Below, piece by piece: positions 18,385 to 26,901 of a stretch of DNA of 64,000 nt (position 1 is the first letter of the stretch; every line of letters starts with the position of its first letter). The DNA is from CAYFVU01 sp964346645 (GTDB taxonomy: Bacteria > Spirochaetota > Spirochaetia > DSM-16054 > Sediminispirochaetaceae): NCBI GenBank assembly GCA_964346645.1, contig CAYFVU010000006.1, positions 1 to 64,000 of the forward strand. Reading direction: 5' to 3'. The notes beneath the pieces are model-generated. The model was not told where the DNA came from. It did no database searches and saw only the letters and a program-made list of their open reading frames with translations. A program made the position numbers and the translations under genes.

Positions 18385-19912
18385 GATCGACAGAAGAGCT
18401 CAGGAAGAGTTTTATATCCCGGGCATGGTGCTCATGGAGAACGCGGGGATCAAGGGATTTCTCCACTACCTCGAGCTCAGACACGATGCCGGAGACAAAG
18501 AGCTGCTCTTTATCGCGGGCGGAGGCAATAACGGGGGGGATGCACTGGTAATGGCGAGACAGGCCTGCACGCTGCTTCCCGAGGCACGAGTGCGGGTAGT
18601 CCTCGTCAAGAGAAAGCTCGGAGAGCTCGCGGGAGTTCACGCCTCATCGGTGGAGGCCCTCGGCATTCCTCTCGCCGTATGGGAGGATGAGAGTGAGCGG
18701 GCACACGAGTTCATCTCCTCTGCGGATGTGATCTTCGACGGTATCGCGGGCACAGGGTTGAAGGGGGCGCTGAGAGCGCCGCTCGACTCCCTGGTAAAGG
18801 CGGTCAACGAAGCTGCCGGACGCGAGGCTTCCGAGCTCGCAACCGCCGGTTACAGAAGAGAGCAGGCTGATTTTTCCAGAGGAGAGCTGAGGACTGTCGA
18901 GGTGGTTGCCGTCGATGTGCCGAGTGGAGTAGGTGAGGGCTTTCGCGAGGGAATGACCGCAGTCTGCGCAGATCTCACGCTTACCATGGGCCTTCCTAAG
19001 ACCACCCTCTACAATCTGGCTTCGAGGCCCTTCTGCGGTAGGATAGAGCGTATTGGCCTCGGTTTTCCGCCTCAGCTTCTCTCGAATCCGGAGGGTTCGG
19101 GAGAGCTCGTTGAGGAGCTGCGCCCGCGAGTGGAGGCGCGGCGCGGCTACAAGGGAAGCCGAGGACACACCGCGGTCTTTGCGGGTTCAGTCGGCACCAC
19201 CGGCGCAGCCTCGCTCTCCTCTCGGGCTGCTGCGGCGGCGGGCTCCGGTCTCGTGACACTATACTGCGATAATAGGCTGTATCCCTACTTCGCCGGCAAG
19301 GCTGAGGGGGTCATGGTAAAGCCGCTGGATCTGTGCGACGATGCGCTTCTCGCATCGCATCGGGCAATAGTAGCCGGTCCCGGGTGGGGAAAGGGGAGGG
19401 CAGAGCTCTTCACGCGTCTGCTGGAGTCCGGGTTGCCGGGAGTGGCGGATGCCGACGGTTTGCGGGCGGCCAATGAGCTCCCCAGTGGGGCGAGATTTCA
19501 AGGACAATGGGTTCTCACTCCTCATCCGGGAGAGTTTTCCCTCATCTCGGAGATAAGTCCGGAGGAGCTCTTCTCAGACCCGATCGAGGCGGTCAGAGAA
19601 GCGGCGGAGCGGCTCGATGCGGTGGTTCTTCTGAAGGCGCATGTGAGCTACGTCGCGGCGCCCGACGGGCGCTATGCCGTGGTGGATGGTATGAACCCCG
19701 CGATGGGCACAGGCGGCAGCGGCGACGTGTTGGCGGGGACGATAGGGGGGCTCCTCGCAGGGGGGGAGGCCCCCTTCTCCGCCGCGTGTCGTGCGGCTCG
19801 GGTCCACCAGAGCGCAGGCAGGAGGGCGGCGGAACGCAGCGGCTGGTTCACCGCCGAGGAGCTGCCGCCGATTATCGCTAGACTCATGTGGCACGGCGAG
19901 TCGGATGCGTAA
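18353..19912 (+). CDS. nnrD: bifunctional NAD(P)HX epimerase / ADP-dependent dehydratase
   Basis: This 519-residue metabolite-repair enzyme rescues damaged, hydrated NAD(P)H. The N-terminal YjeF_N epimerase half (about 1-235) has AGGGNNGGDALVMAR and IFDGIAGTGLKG. The C-terminal ribokinase-like dehydratase half (about 245-519) has KGSRGHTAVFAGSVGTTGAA, TPHPGEFS and NPAMGTGGSGDVLAGTIGGL. Both halves look intact. The ATG follows GGAGGTGG and lies inside the end of the lipoprotein gene. An upstream TTG in the same frame has no ribosome site. Confidence 0.95.
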   Translation: MRIVRPAQMAEIDRRAQEEFYIPGMVLMENAGIKGFLHYLELRHDAGDKELLFIAGGGNNGGDALVMARQACTLLPEARVRVVLVKRKLGELAGVHASSVEALGIPLAVWEDESERAHEFISSADVIFDGIAGTGLKGALRAPLDSLVKAVNEAAGREASELATAGYRREQADFSRGELRTVEVVAVDVPSGVGEGFREGMTAVCADLTLTMGLPKTTLYNLASRPFCGRIERIGLGFPPQLLSNPEGSGELVEELRPRVEARRGYKGSRGHTAVFAGSVGTTGAASLSSRAAAAAGSGLVTLYCDNRLYPYFAGKAEGVMVKPLDLCDDALLASHRAIVAGPGWGKGRAELFTRLLESGLPGVADADGLRAANELPSGARFQGQWVLTPHPGEFSLISEISPEELFSDPIEAVREAAERLDAVVLLKAHVSYVAAPDGRYAVVDGMNPAMGTGGSGDVLAGTIGGLLAGGEAPFSAACRAARVHQSAGRRAAERSGWFTAEELPPIIARLMWHGESDA

Positions 19913-20477
19913 GTCGATTCATAGATACGGAAAGGAGGTCGACTACGGGGACGGCAGCTCTCTTCATTACCACGGACGCGGCCTTCAAGAGGAGTCTGCA
20001 TCCGAGGGGGGAGGCTCCGGAAAAAAAGGTGGGTTCTTCGGCGTCTTCCGCAACAACCCCTCCCTTATGATCATCCTTATCGATATCATCGTCATAGTTC
20101 TCGTGCTCACGATCGTGCTGCCCTTTATCGGTACGAAGAGCTCGACAAAGGACTTAGCTGGCCTCGAGCTCTCGCTCCACGGTTTCGTCCACGAAGGTAA
20201 AGCTACGGTGAGTCTGGTCGTGACCTCGCTGTCCGGAGAGACGGAAGATGCGGAGCATCAGGACCTGCTCGAGGTCAGCTTCGAGCTGGCCGGCGGAGAG
20301 ATTGAGGAGGGTGAGGGGGCAGAAAAAACGGTGCGCGTCAATCTGCCGAAGACGGGTGAGAGTGTCGTGGTGAGAAAGACACTCTCACTGCCTGAGGGCA
20401 GGGAGGCCGATTATGTCCGTGCGGAAATCGAACGGATGCAGGAGAAAGTGACGCTGCAGAAAGAATTGACGAAATAA
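19905..20477 (+). CDS. single-span membrane protein, function unknown
   Basis: This 190-residue protein has a charged, Gly-rich N-terminus (about 1-60), then one membrane helix (LMIILIDIIVIVLVLTIVLPF), then an outside domain with about seven predicted strands (LELSLHGFVHEGKATVSLVV). The ATG overlaps the end of the preceding gene by 8 bases, so it is probably coupled to it. The frame extends further upstream without a stop, but only within the coding region of the neighbour. No family is recognised. Confidence 0.7.
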   Translation: MRKSIHRYGKEVDYGDGSSLHYHGRGLQEESASEGGGSGKKGGFFGVFRNNPSLMIILIDIIVIVLVLTIVLPFIGTKSSTKDLAGLELSLHGFVHEGKATVSLVVTSLSGETEDAEHQDLLEVSFELAGGEIEEGEGAEKTVRVNLPKTGESVVVRKTLSLPEGREADYVRAEIERMQEKVTLQKELTK

Positions 20478-20485
20478 AATGTGCT

Positions 20486-20513
20486 TGACGTATGGGGCTG
20501 TGGAGATATACTT
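20486..20513 (+). promoter_or_regulatory. sigma-70-type promoter for the four-helix membrane protein
   Basis: TTGACG and TATACT are separated by 16 bases, about 30 bases before the ATG of the next gene. A second TATACT lies 1 base further on, but at poor spacing. Confidence 0.65.
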
Positions 20514-20542
20514 TATACTCACATTAAATGAAGGGGGATAGT

Positions 20543-20956
20543 ATGGTACAGTTCTACTTGCTCGCCGTGGTATTGAATATTCTCGGAGGCTTGCTCCTCT
20601 CCGCACAGATGATCGAAGACAAGATTCCCGCAGTAAAATCTCTCCAGGAATCCCTCTCATTCAATTCGGTAGCGCGGGTAACCGTCATTATCCTCACATT
20701 GCTGGTAGCTCTGTTCAAGATTCTGAGCGTTACGAGCGGTGACGTACCCGTTGTGGGAGATCTCTTGCCCGCACTCAGCCTCGTGGCAGTCGCGGTCGTC
20801 TTCTTCCTCGAGTACTATGAGGACAGGGCGAGTGTAAAGTCTCCCGCCTTCGAGCGGCTGGAGGCCCTTTTCGTGCAGAACAAATCTGTGCTCGGCATCG
20901 TCGCCATCATCATCGGGGTCGCCCACTTCCTCTTTCCGAGGGTGCTCTTTCTCTGA
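20543..20956 (+). CDS. polytopic membrane protein, function unknown
   Basis: This 137-residue hydrophobic protein has about four membrane segments (near residues 3-22, 44-62, 71-91 and 110-135). It has no recognised motif. The ATG is chosen because GGGGGA lies just upstream; an in-frame ATG five codons earlier has no ribosome site. It has its own promoter. The nearby genes (NAD(P)HX repair, Nudix) do not suggest a role. Confidence 0.75.
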   Translation: MVQFYLLAVVLNILGGLLLSAQMIEDKIPAVKSLQESLSFNSVARVTVIILTLLVALFKILSVTSGDVPVVGDLLPALSLVAVAVVFFLEYYEDRASVKSPAFERLEALFVQNKSVLGIVAIIIGVAHFLFPRVLFL

Positions 20957-21027
20957 AAAAACTGCATCTCAAGACGCGGAAAGATACAGAAGATAAAAAG
21001 GCATAGGAGCAAGACGAGAAGGTCCTC

Positions 21028-21423
21028 ATGCGTAGCTCTACCGCTGGAATAGCCGAAAGAAACGGAAGGTATCTCGTTGCCCTTCGCCGACCCGGATCGA
21101 GCATCGGGGAAAAGTGGGAGTTCCCCGGAGGAAAGGTCGACGAGGGGGAGACACCCGAAGAGGCTCTCAAGCGCGAGTTCAGCGAGGAGTTCGACGTAGA
21201 CATTACCGTCGGGACACACTTCTGCAGCGGTACCTTCAGCAACAAGAATACCGAGTATCATCTTTTGGCTTATTACGTGCGAATACTATCCGAGAGTTTT
21301 CTTCTCAAGGAACACCAAAGGCTGAGGTGGTGCTCGATTGCGGAGCTCCGCAATCTTCCCATGGCAGATTCCGACAAGATCATACTTCGCTGCATCGAGG
21401 AGCGAGCTGAGTCCGCAGATTAA
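21028..21423 (+). CDS. Nudix hydrolase (MutT-like)
   Basis: This 131-residue Nudix enzyme has the Nudix box GGKVDEGETPEEALKREFSE followed by EFDVD, that is Gx5Ex7REUxEE with Asp in place of the usual Gly near the end. The ITVGTHFCSGTFSN and LRWCSIAELRNLPM segments match (8-oxo-)dGTP pyrophosphatase-like MutT proteins. The likely substrate is an oxidised nucleotide, but Nudix substrates cannot be set from sequence alone. It converges on glgC with only 4 bases between stops. Confidence 0.88.
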   Translation: MRSSTAGIAERNGRYLVALRRPGSSIGEKWEFPGGKVDEGETPEEALKREFSEEFDVDITVGTHFCSGTFSNKNTEYHLLAYYVRILSESFLLKEHQRLRWCSIAELRNLPMADSDKIILRCIEERAESAD

Positions 21424-21427
21424 TTAC

Positions 21428-22711
21428 TTATATGCTAGTCCCGGGTGGAATCACCCCGCCCTTCGGCACGACGATGATCCCGTCGACGATCCAGTAGTTG
21501 CCGTAGTCCCCGTCTTTGCGTTCGATCGAGTCGATCCCGATCCGACACCCGTCTCCGATGCGTGCATTCGTGTCGATTATCGCCCGCTTGACTATCGTAC
21601 CTCTTCCAATGCCGACGTTGGGAATACCCTCTGACTCGTTCTTCTTCTTTTGTTCGTAGGTCTCGTAGTAGTTCGCGCCCATGATGTAGACCCCGTCTAG
21701 GCTCGCACCGGATTCGATGAGGGTGCGTACGCCGACCACGGAGTTTACTATGGAGGCGTTCGTGATGATGCTTCCCTCGCCGGTGAGCGATTGACTTATT
21801 GTGCAGAAGTTGATCTTGGTCGCCGGCAGGTGCCGGCGGTGTGTGTAGATGGGCATTCGTTCGTCATAGAAGTTGAATGCCGGGGTAAGCGATGCCAGGT
21901 TGAGGTTGGTGTCGTAGAAGGCCTTTATGGTTCCGATGTCTTCCCAAAAGCCGTTGAACACGTAGGTGTGTACGTGCCTCTCGCCGATGGCGATGGGAAT
22001 TATCTCCTTGCCGAAATCGGTGTAGTTGTTGTCCAGCACCTTCTCCATAGTGTCGGCGTTGAAGATGTATATGCCCATCGAGGCGAGGTACTCCTTGGAC
22101 GGATCTACGGTGCCCTCGGATTCGGGTACTATGGATCGGGGGAATTTGAGTTCCGAAATGTCCTGCTCGGGATCAGGTTTCTCCACGAAAGAGACCGCGC
22201 GTCCCTTCTCGTCGGCATTTACGATGCCGAGACCGGTTGCCTCGCTTCTGCTCACGGGAGTCGTGGCGAGCGTGATTTCCGCACCGCTCTCCACATGCTT
22301 CTTGAACATCTCGGAGAAGTCCATGCGGTAGAGTTGGTCGCCGGAGAGAATGACGTAGTGTGAGGGCTCCTGATCGTGGAAGTGGCGAAAGTTCTTCCGC
22401 ACCGCATCGGCGGTCCCCTCGTACCAGCTCGTGTTGTCGAAGGTCTGCTCCGCCGCAAGAATCTCTACGAAGCCCTGGGTAAAGACATCGAAGATGTAGG
22501 TGTTCGATATGTGGTTGTGCAGCGAGGCTGTGTTGAACTGGGTCAGGATATAGATCTGTTTGAAGTTCGCATTAATGCAGTTGGATATGGGTATGTCGAC
22601 GAGACGGTACTTTCCACCGAATGGTACCGCCGGTTTAGCTCTGTCTTTTGTGAGGGGATAGAGACGGGTTCCTTTACCGCCGCCTAACACAATCGATAGT
22701 ACTTTATTCAC
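21428..22711 (-). CDS. glgC: glucose-1-phosphate adenylyltransferase (ADP-glucose synthase)
   Basis: This 427-residue enzyme makes ADP-glucose from ATP and glucose 1-phosphate for glycogen. The nucleotidyltransferase domain starts with LGGGKGTRLYPLTKDRAKPA. YVILSGDQLYRMD, VSFVEKPDP and the C-terminal left-handed beta-helix (hexapeptide repeats, about 310-427) are present. The start is GTG with GGGAGG 7 bases upstream. It is a single gene, and no other glycogen gene is in the window. Confidence 0.96.
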   Translation of the reverse strand: MNKVLSIVLGGGKGTRLYPLTKDRAKPAVPFGGKYRLVDIPISNCINANFKQIYILTQFNTASLHNHISNTYIFDVFTQGFVEILAAEQTFDNTSWYEGTADAVRKNFRHFHDQEPSHYVILSGDQLYRMDFSEMFKKHVESGAEITLATTPVSRSEATGLGIVNADEKGRAVSFVEKPDPEQDISELKFPRSIVPESEGTVDPSKEYLASMGIYIFNADTMEKVLDNNYTDFGKEIIPIAIGERHVHTYVFNGFWEDIGTIKAFYDTNLNLASLTPAFNFYDERMPIYTHRRHLPATKINFCTISQSLTGEGSIITNASIVNSVVGVRTLIESGASLDGVYIMGANYYETYEQKKKNESEGIPNVGIGRGTIVKRAIIDTNARIGDGCRIGIDSIERKDGDYGNYWIVDGIIVVPKGGVIPPGTSI

Positions 22712-22739
22712 GTTAGCCTCCCTTCCGTCTGTAATATCA

Positions 22740-22768
22740 AGATTAGTAGACTTTTATGCAGAGGTCAA
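22740..22768 (-). promoter_or_regulatory. sigma-70-type promoter of glgC
   Basis: On the minus strand TTGACC and TAATCT are 17 bases apart, giving a leader of about 20 bases before the GTG, with a good ribosome site. Confidence 0.6.
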
Positions 22769-22812
22769 GAAACCTTTCTTTACTGCACTATGAATGGAGG
22801 AAAGCGGCTCGC

Positions 22813-22841
22813 TTGCACATTTTATTCCTCTTGTGTAGTAT
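22813..22841 (+). promoter_or_regulatory. sigma-70-type promoter of murC, adjoining the start codon
   Basis: TTGCAC and TAGTAT are 17 bases apart. The -10 box ends 6 bases before the ATG, and no Shine-Dalgarno sequence is visible, so the mRNA may be leaderless. Confidence 0.5.
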
Positions 22842-22847
22842 CCTACC

Positions 22848-24323
22848 ATGGAAATGGCGCCTATCCCCGCCGATCTGACAAACTTCAAACTGTACTTCGT
22901 AGGCATCAAAGGCACAGGTATGGCCGCTCTCGCCGAGCTCCTTCAGGGACGCGGCGCCCGCGTCGAGGGATCGGACACCCACGAGCGTTTCTACACCGAT
23001 GCAGTGCTGACCCGACTCGGCATACCCTACCGCGAGGGATTCGCCCCCTCTAATGTTCCCGATGATGCGCAGCTGGTAATACACTCCGCGGCCTACGATC
23101 CGTCGACCCACCCGGAGCTCCTCGAAGCCGTGAGGCAGGGGCTCCCCGTATTGGAGTACACGGATGCTTTAGGCGAGCTCTCGAAGACCGCCTTCTCCGT
23201 CGGGGTCGCCGGTGTTCACGGGAAGACCACGACCACGGCAATGATCGGCAACATCTGCAAGGAGGAGGGACTGCCTGCGTATGTCCTCGTAGGTTCGGCG
23301 GTGAGCAACTTCGGTTCCCGTTCGACCTTCGTGGGAGGAGACCGTTGCTTCGTCGCCGAGACATGCGAATACAGACGCCACTTCCTCTCCTTCAGGCCCG
23401 ATGTCATAGTGGTCACTAATGTAGATGCCGATCACCTCGATTACTACGAGGACGGGGAGGAGGTGCTCAGCGCATTCGTCGAATACGGAAGACTCCTCCC
23501 GGAGGGGGGAAGTCTCGTCTATTGTGCCGATGACGATGGTGCCGCAGAGCTCGCGCGCAGACTCTCCTGCGAGCGCAGAGACATCTCTCTCGTCCCCTAC
23601 GGATTCGAGGCCGGTGGTGCCTACGGAATCCGCGATTACCGCCGAGCAAGCGGGGTCCACCGCTTTCTCCTCGCTCCGGGGCAGGAGCCCGAGGCTGCAC
23701 ACGGAGGTGCCGGGGAGCTCGAGGTGAGGATCCCGGGAATCCACTCCGTATTAAACGCCGCAGCGGCGGTGGCGGCAACGGATCTGATCAAAACACATCT
23801 CGGTTCGACGGCATCGATGGGTAGTCCCGAGGGAGTGCGCAGGGCCTTGGCAGACTTCTCCGGCAGCAAACGGAGATCGGAGATCCTCGGCGAGGCCGTC
23901 GGCGTGATCTTCGCCGACGATTACGGGCATCATCCGCGGGAGATACGCGGCACCATAGAGGGTTTTCGAGAGTTCTACCCGGAGAGGCGCATAATCGTCG
24001 ATTTCATGTCGCACACCTACACGCGAACCGCAGCCTTTCTCGAGGAGTTCGCGACTGCTTTCGGTTCTTGCGACGAGGTGATCCTGCACAAGATATATGC
24101 GAGCGCGCGGGAGAAGGAGGGGAAGATAGACGGGAGGAGCCTCTTCGAGAAAATAAAAGATCGACATCCGAATGTACGCTACTTCCACGAGGTAATGGAT
24201 GCGGAGCCGTACCTCGCAGAGCATCTCTCAGCCGGGGACCTCTTTCTCACCATGGGGGCGGGAGACAACTGGCGCCTCTCGGAGGCTTTGTACGGGCGAT
24301 TTGCAGAGGAGGAGCAGAAATGA
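22848..24323 (+). CDS. murC: UDP-N-acetylmuramate-L-alanine ligase
   Basis: This 491-residue Mur ligase adds the first amino acid of the murein stem peptide. The N-terminal Rossmann motif is FVGIKGTGMAALAELL. The ATP loop is GVAGVHGKTTTTAMIG. FADDYGHHPREI and the C-terminal domain MSHTYTRTAAFLEEF are present. The related ligase Mpl is an alternative, but the GTGM Rossmann motif and the AYDPSTHPE segment fit MurC better. No ribosome site precedes the ATG; ATG at 22854 is a possible second start. yicC follows with a 4-base overlap. Confidence 0.93.
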   Translation: MEMAPIPADLTNFKLYFVGIKGTGMAALAELLQGRGARVEGSDTHERFYTDAVLTRLGIPYREGFAPSNVPDDAQLVIHSAAYDPSTHPELLEAVRQGLPVLEYTDALGELSKTAFSVGVAGVHGKTTTTAMIGNICKEEGLPAYVLVGSAVSNFGSRSTFVGGDRCFVAETCEYRRHFLSFRPDVIVVTNVDADHLDYYEDGEEVLSAFVEYGRLLPEGGSLVYCADDDGAAELARRLSCERRDISLVPYGFEAGGAYGIRDYRRASGVHRFLLAPGQEPEAAHGGAGELEVRIPGIHSVLNAAAAVAATDLIKTHLGSTASMGSPEGVRRALADFSGSKRRSEILGEAVGVIFADDYGHHPREIRGTIEGFREFYPERRIIVDFMSHTYTRTAAFLEEFATAFGSCDEVILHKIYASAREKEGKIDGRSLFEKIKDRHPNVRYFHEVMDAEPYLAEHLSAGDLFLTMGAGDNWRLSEALYGRFAEEEQK

Positions 24324-25186
24324 TCAGCATGACTGGTTACGGCTACAGAGAGTATCATGACGAGTGGGTGCAACTCGTAACGGAGATCAAGTCCTACAAC
24401 AACCGGTACCTCGACACGAGCGTAAATTTGCCTCCCTTTCTCTCTCCCCTCGAACCGAATATCAACGAGTTCGTGAGACAGCGGGTGAGCCGCGGACGGA
24501 TCGAGGTTACCCTGAGGGTTAAGGAGCTGGAGGAGAACCTCTCCGTACACCTGGACGAGAAGGCGGTAAAGACCTATGCCGATGTGCTCCGCAGGCTCGC
24601 CGATGCGGCAAAGATAGACGAGTCTCCGCGGATCAGCCACTTTCTCAGGCTCGAAGGAATCATCACCCAGGTGAAGAACCGCGACCTTGATTGGTTCGAG
24701 AAGGTGGTGATGGATCAGCTCGCCGATGCCTACGAGGATTTCGATGAGAGCAAGCGTAACGAGGGGAGTGCAACCGAGGAGAACATTCTCGAGCTTCTCT
24801 CTCACGTGGAGTCACGACTCGGCGAGATAGAGCATCATGCCGACAATCTCGAGAAGCGCATACGCGAGAATCTGGAAAAGCGTTTTCGTGAACTGGTCGG
24901 CGAGGGACTCGATCAGAATCGTCTCTATCAGGAGACGGCGGTCATGCTGATGAAGTACGGGATAGACGAGGAAACGGTTCGTATGCGCAGCCACCTCGCG
25001 CAGTTCAAGGAGCTCGTACGGGAGGAACCCGGAGTGGGAAAGAAACTCGACTTCGTCTGTCAGGAGCTCAACAGGGAGATCAACACCATAGGCTCGAAGA
25101 GCACGATTGCCGAGGTGAATCACGCGGTGGTCGAGGTAAAGGATGCGCTGGAGAAGATACGGGAGCAGCTGAGAAATGTCGAATAG
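24320..25186 (+). CDS. YicC/YloC-family endoribonuclease
   Basis: The 288-residue protein matches YicC, a family recently shown to be an endoribonuclease. The N-terminus MISMTGYGYREY is the family signature, followed by EIKSYNNRYLD (about 25-36). The C-terminal DUF1732 part has LDFVCQELNREINTIGSKS. The ATG overlaps the murC stop by 4 bases (ATGA) and is preceded by GAGGAGGAG. The family is often found before gmk and rpoZ. Here a cytidylate kinase and rpoZ follow, a variation of that cluster. Confidence 0.92.
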   Translation: MISMTGYGYREYHDEWVQLVTEIKSYNNRYLDTSVNLPPFLSPLEPNINEFVRQRVSRGRIEVTLRVKELEENLSVHLDEKAVKTYADVLRRLADAAKIDESPRISHFLRLEGIITQVKNRDLDWFEKVVMDQLADAYEDFDESKRNEGSATEENILELLSHVESRLGEIEHHADNLEKRIRENLEKRFRELVGEGLDQNRLYQETAVMLMKYGIDEETVRMRSHLAQFKELVREEPGVGKKLDFVCQELNREINTIGSKSTIAEVNHAVVEVKDALEKIREQLRNVE

Positions 25187-25700
25187 TATGAAGATCGCGG
25201 TCAGTGGAAAGAGCGGATGCGGAAACACTTCGGTGAGTCGCCTAGTTGCCGAGAAGCTGGGACTCGAGTTCATAAACTACACCTTCCACACGATGGCGCA
25301 GGAGCGAGGGATGAGCTTCGAGGAGTTCTACGCCCTCGCACAGAACGACACGACCTACGATATCACCCTCGACCGGAAGCAGGTGGAGCTCGCTCGGCGC
25401 GGCAGCTGTGTCCTCGGTTCCCGCCTGGCCGTCTGGCTCCTCGAAGAGGCTGATCTCAAGGTGTATCTCGAGGCATCTCCGGAAGTGCGCGCCGGCCGGA
25501 TACATTCGAGGGAGGGGGGCTCTCCCGAAGAGAAGCTGCAGGAGACGGAGCACCGTGACAAGAAGGACCACGACCGCTACCTGCAGCTCTACGGGATAGA
25601 CAACGACGACTACGGCTTTGTCGACCTCATAATCAACGTGGAGAAGATCGATCAATACGAGGCGGCCGAACGGATCATACGCGTCGCCGAGGCGCTGTAA
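25176..25700 (+). CDS. short cytidylate kinase (CmkB-type)
   Basis: This 174-residue P-loop kinase has Walker A AVSGKSGCGNTSVSRLVAEK. It has Asp/Arg positions of the NMP-binding site in VLGSRLAVWL and the lid RDKKDHDRYLQLYG. It matches the archaeal or short (CmkB) type of CMP kinase, shorter than the bacterial Cmk of about 220 residues. It overlaps yicC by 11 bases. A second ATG four codons later is possible. Substrate CMP/dCMP is inferred from the family. Confidence 0.85.
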   Translation: MSNSMKIAVSGKSGCGNTSVSRLVAEKLGLEFINYTFHTMAQERGMSFEEFYALAQNDTTYDITLDRKQVELARRGSCVLGSRLAVWLLEEADLKVYLEASPEVRAGRIHSREGGSPEEKLQETEHRDKKDHDRYLQLYGIDNDDYGFVDLIINVEKIDQYEAAERIIRVAEAL

Positions 25701-25708
25701 GGGTACTC

Positions 25709-25737
25709 TTTACAAGAAGAGGGGTATTCCATATAAT
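25709..25737 (+). promoter_or_regulatory. consensus sigma-70 promoter at the rpoZ start codon
   Basis: TTTACA and a perfect TATAAT are 17 bases apart. The -10 ends 7 bases before the ATG, so the start point should coincide with the start codon. Confidence 0.75.
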
Positions 25738-25744
25738 CCTGCAT

Positions 25745-25936
25745 ATGATACTACCACTCGATAAACTGATCAGTTTCAACGATAACGTGTATGAGATGAC
25801 CTGCGCGTCGATTCGCAGGTCTCACCAGCTCACCATAACCGGGGACGAGGAGGTGGATAAGAACGACGGCAAGGTGGTTCCCACTGCGATCGAGCAGGTC
25901 CTCGAAAAAAAAGTTGAGTACCGCCTCGAGGAGTAG
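25745..25936 (+). CDS. rpoZ: RNA polymerase omega subunit (spirochaete type)
   Basis: This 63-residue protein resembles spirochaete omega subunits, with the opening MILPLDKLISFNDNVYEMTC, SIRRSHQL and the closing KVVPTAIEQVLEKKVEYRLEE. The omega core (helix with the Ala/Arg-rich motif, then the VPTAIEQV helix) is compact. It sits in the usual place after the yicC and kinase genes. The 3' end overlaps miaA by 23 bases. The gene lacks a ribosome site and is directly behind a consensus promoter, consistent with leaderless translation. Confidence 0.75.
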   Translation: MILPLDKLISFNDNVYEMTCASIRRSHQLTITGDEEVDKNDGKVVPTAIEQVLEKKVEYRLEE

Positions 25937-26852
25937 CGGCGCCTGTATTCTCCTCTTTGGTCCTACCGCTGTCGGGAAGACCGAGCTCATTCGTCAACTC
26001 TTCTCCTCCGATTTCGAGGTCATAAGTGCCGATGCGCTCCAGGTCTACCGTAAGCTCGATATCGGCACCGCGAAGCCGTCGAGACGGGAACGTCGGGAGA
26101 TTCCCCACCACCTCATAGACATCCGCGACCCGGAAGAGGCTTTCAGTGTCGGCGATTTCGTCCGTGAAGCCGACATCTGCATGGGAGATATCCGCTCTCG
26201 GGGCCGTATCCCTCTCATCTCGGGCGGCACCGCCTTCTACCTTATTCGCTTTCTCTATGGACTCCCCGAGACCCCGCCGCCGGATCCGGAGGTGAGGGAG
26301 GAACTCGAGCTCCGTCTCGAGGCCGAAGGCTCCTCCAGACTCTTCGATGAGCTCACTGAGGTGGACCCGGCGAGCAGCCGAGCCATCCATCCGAACGACA
26401 CGTACCGGATCCTGCGCGCCCTCGAGGTCTATCATGGAACCGGACGCCCTCTCTCGGAGTTTCGCCTTCCTACGAGACCGAGGAGCGGACTGGAGCCGCT
26501 CGTGCTGGGCCTCTATCGAGAGCGGGAGGAGCTCTACCGGCGGATAGACGAGCGGGTGGATCGGATGTGGCGTGCGGGTCTGCTCGATGAGGTGCGTGCG
26601 CTGATCGACGGGGGCTATCGTGCCGACGATCCGGGCTTGAAGGGAATAGGGTACCAAGAGTTCTTTCGCATGCGAAGGCTCGGCGAGTGGACCTTTGCCG
26701 ACGTGAAGGAGGAGATCAAGAAGAACAGCCGCAGATACGCGAAGCGGCAGCTCACGTTCTTTCGTAAGCTCGAGGAGACCGAGTGGTTTCATCCCACAGA
26801 TGCCGGGAGTATCGCCGAATGCCTCGATCGCTATTTCGGGACTCTACAGTAG
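25914..26852 (+). CDS. miaA: tRNA dimethylallyltransferase
   Basis: This 312-residue enzyme adds a dimethylallyl group to A37 of tRNAs reading UNN codons. The P-loop is LFGPTAVGKTELI, followed by ISADALQVYRKLDIGTAKP, HHLIDIRDPEE, ISGGTAFYL and the C-terminal GIGYQEFFRM and RRYAKRQLTFFRK. Length is normal. The only sensible start is TTG within the end of rpoZ; there is no good ribosome site, so it probably relies on coupling to rpoZ. Confidence 0.95.
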   Translation: MSTASRSSGACILLFGPTAVGKTELIRQLFSSDFEVISADALQVYRKLDIGTAKPSRRERREIPHHLIDIRDPEEAFSVGDFVREADICMGDIRSRGRIPLISGGTAFYLIRFLYGLPETPPPDPEVREELELRLEAEGSSRLFDELTEVDPASSRAIHPNDTYRILRALEVYHGTGRPLSEFRLPTRPRSGLEPLVLGLYREREELYRRIDERVDRMWRAGLLDEVRALIDGGYRADDPGLKGIGYQEFFRMRRLGEWTFADVKEEIKKNSRRYAKRQLTFFRKLEETEWFHPTDAGSIAECLDRYFGTLQ

Positions 26853-26901
26853 GGGCTGATTATTCCCGAAAATAGAGATAGACTGGAGTCGGGAGAAGGA
26901 T

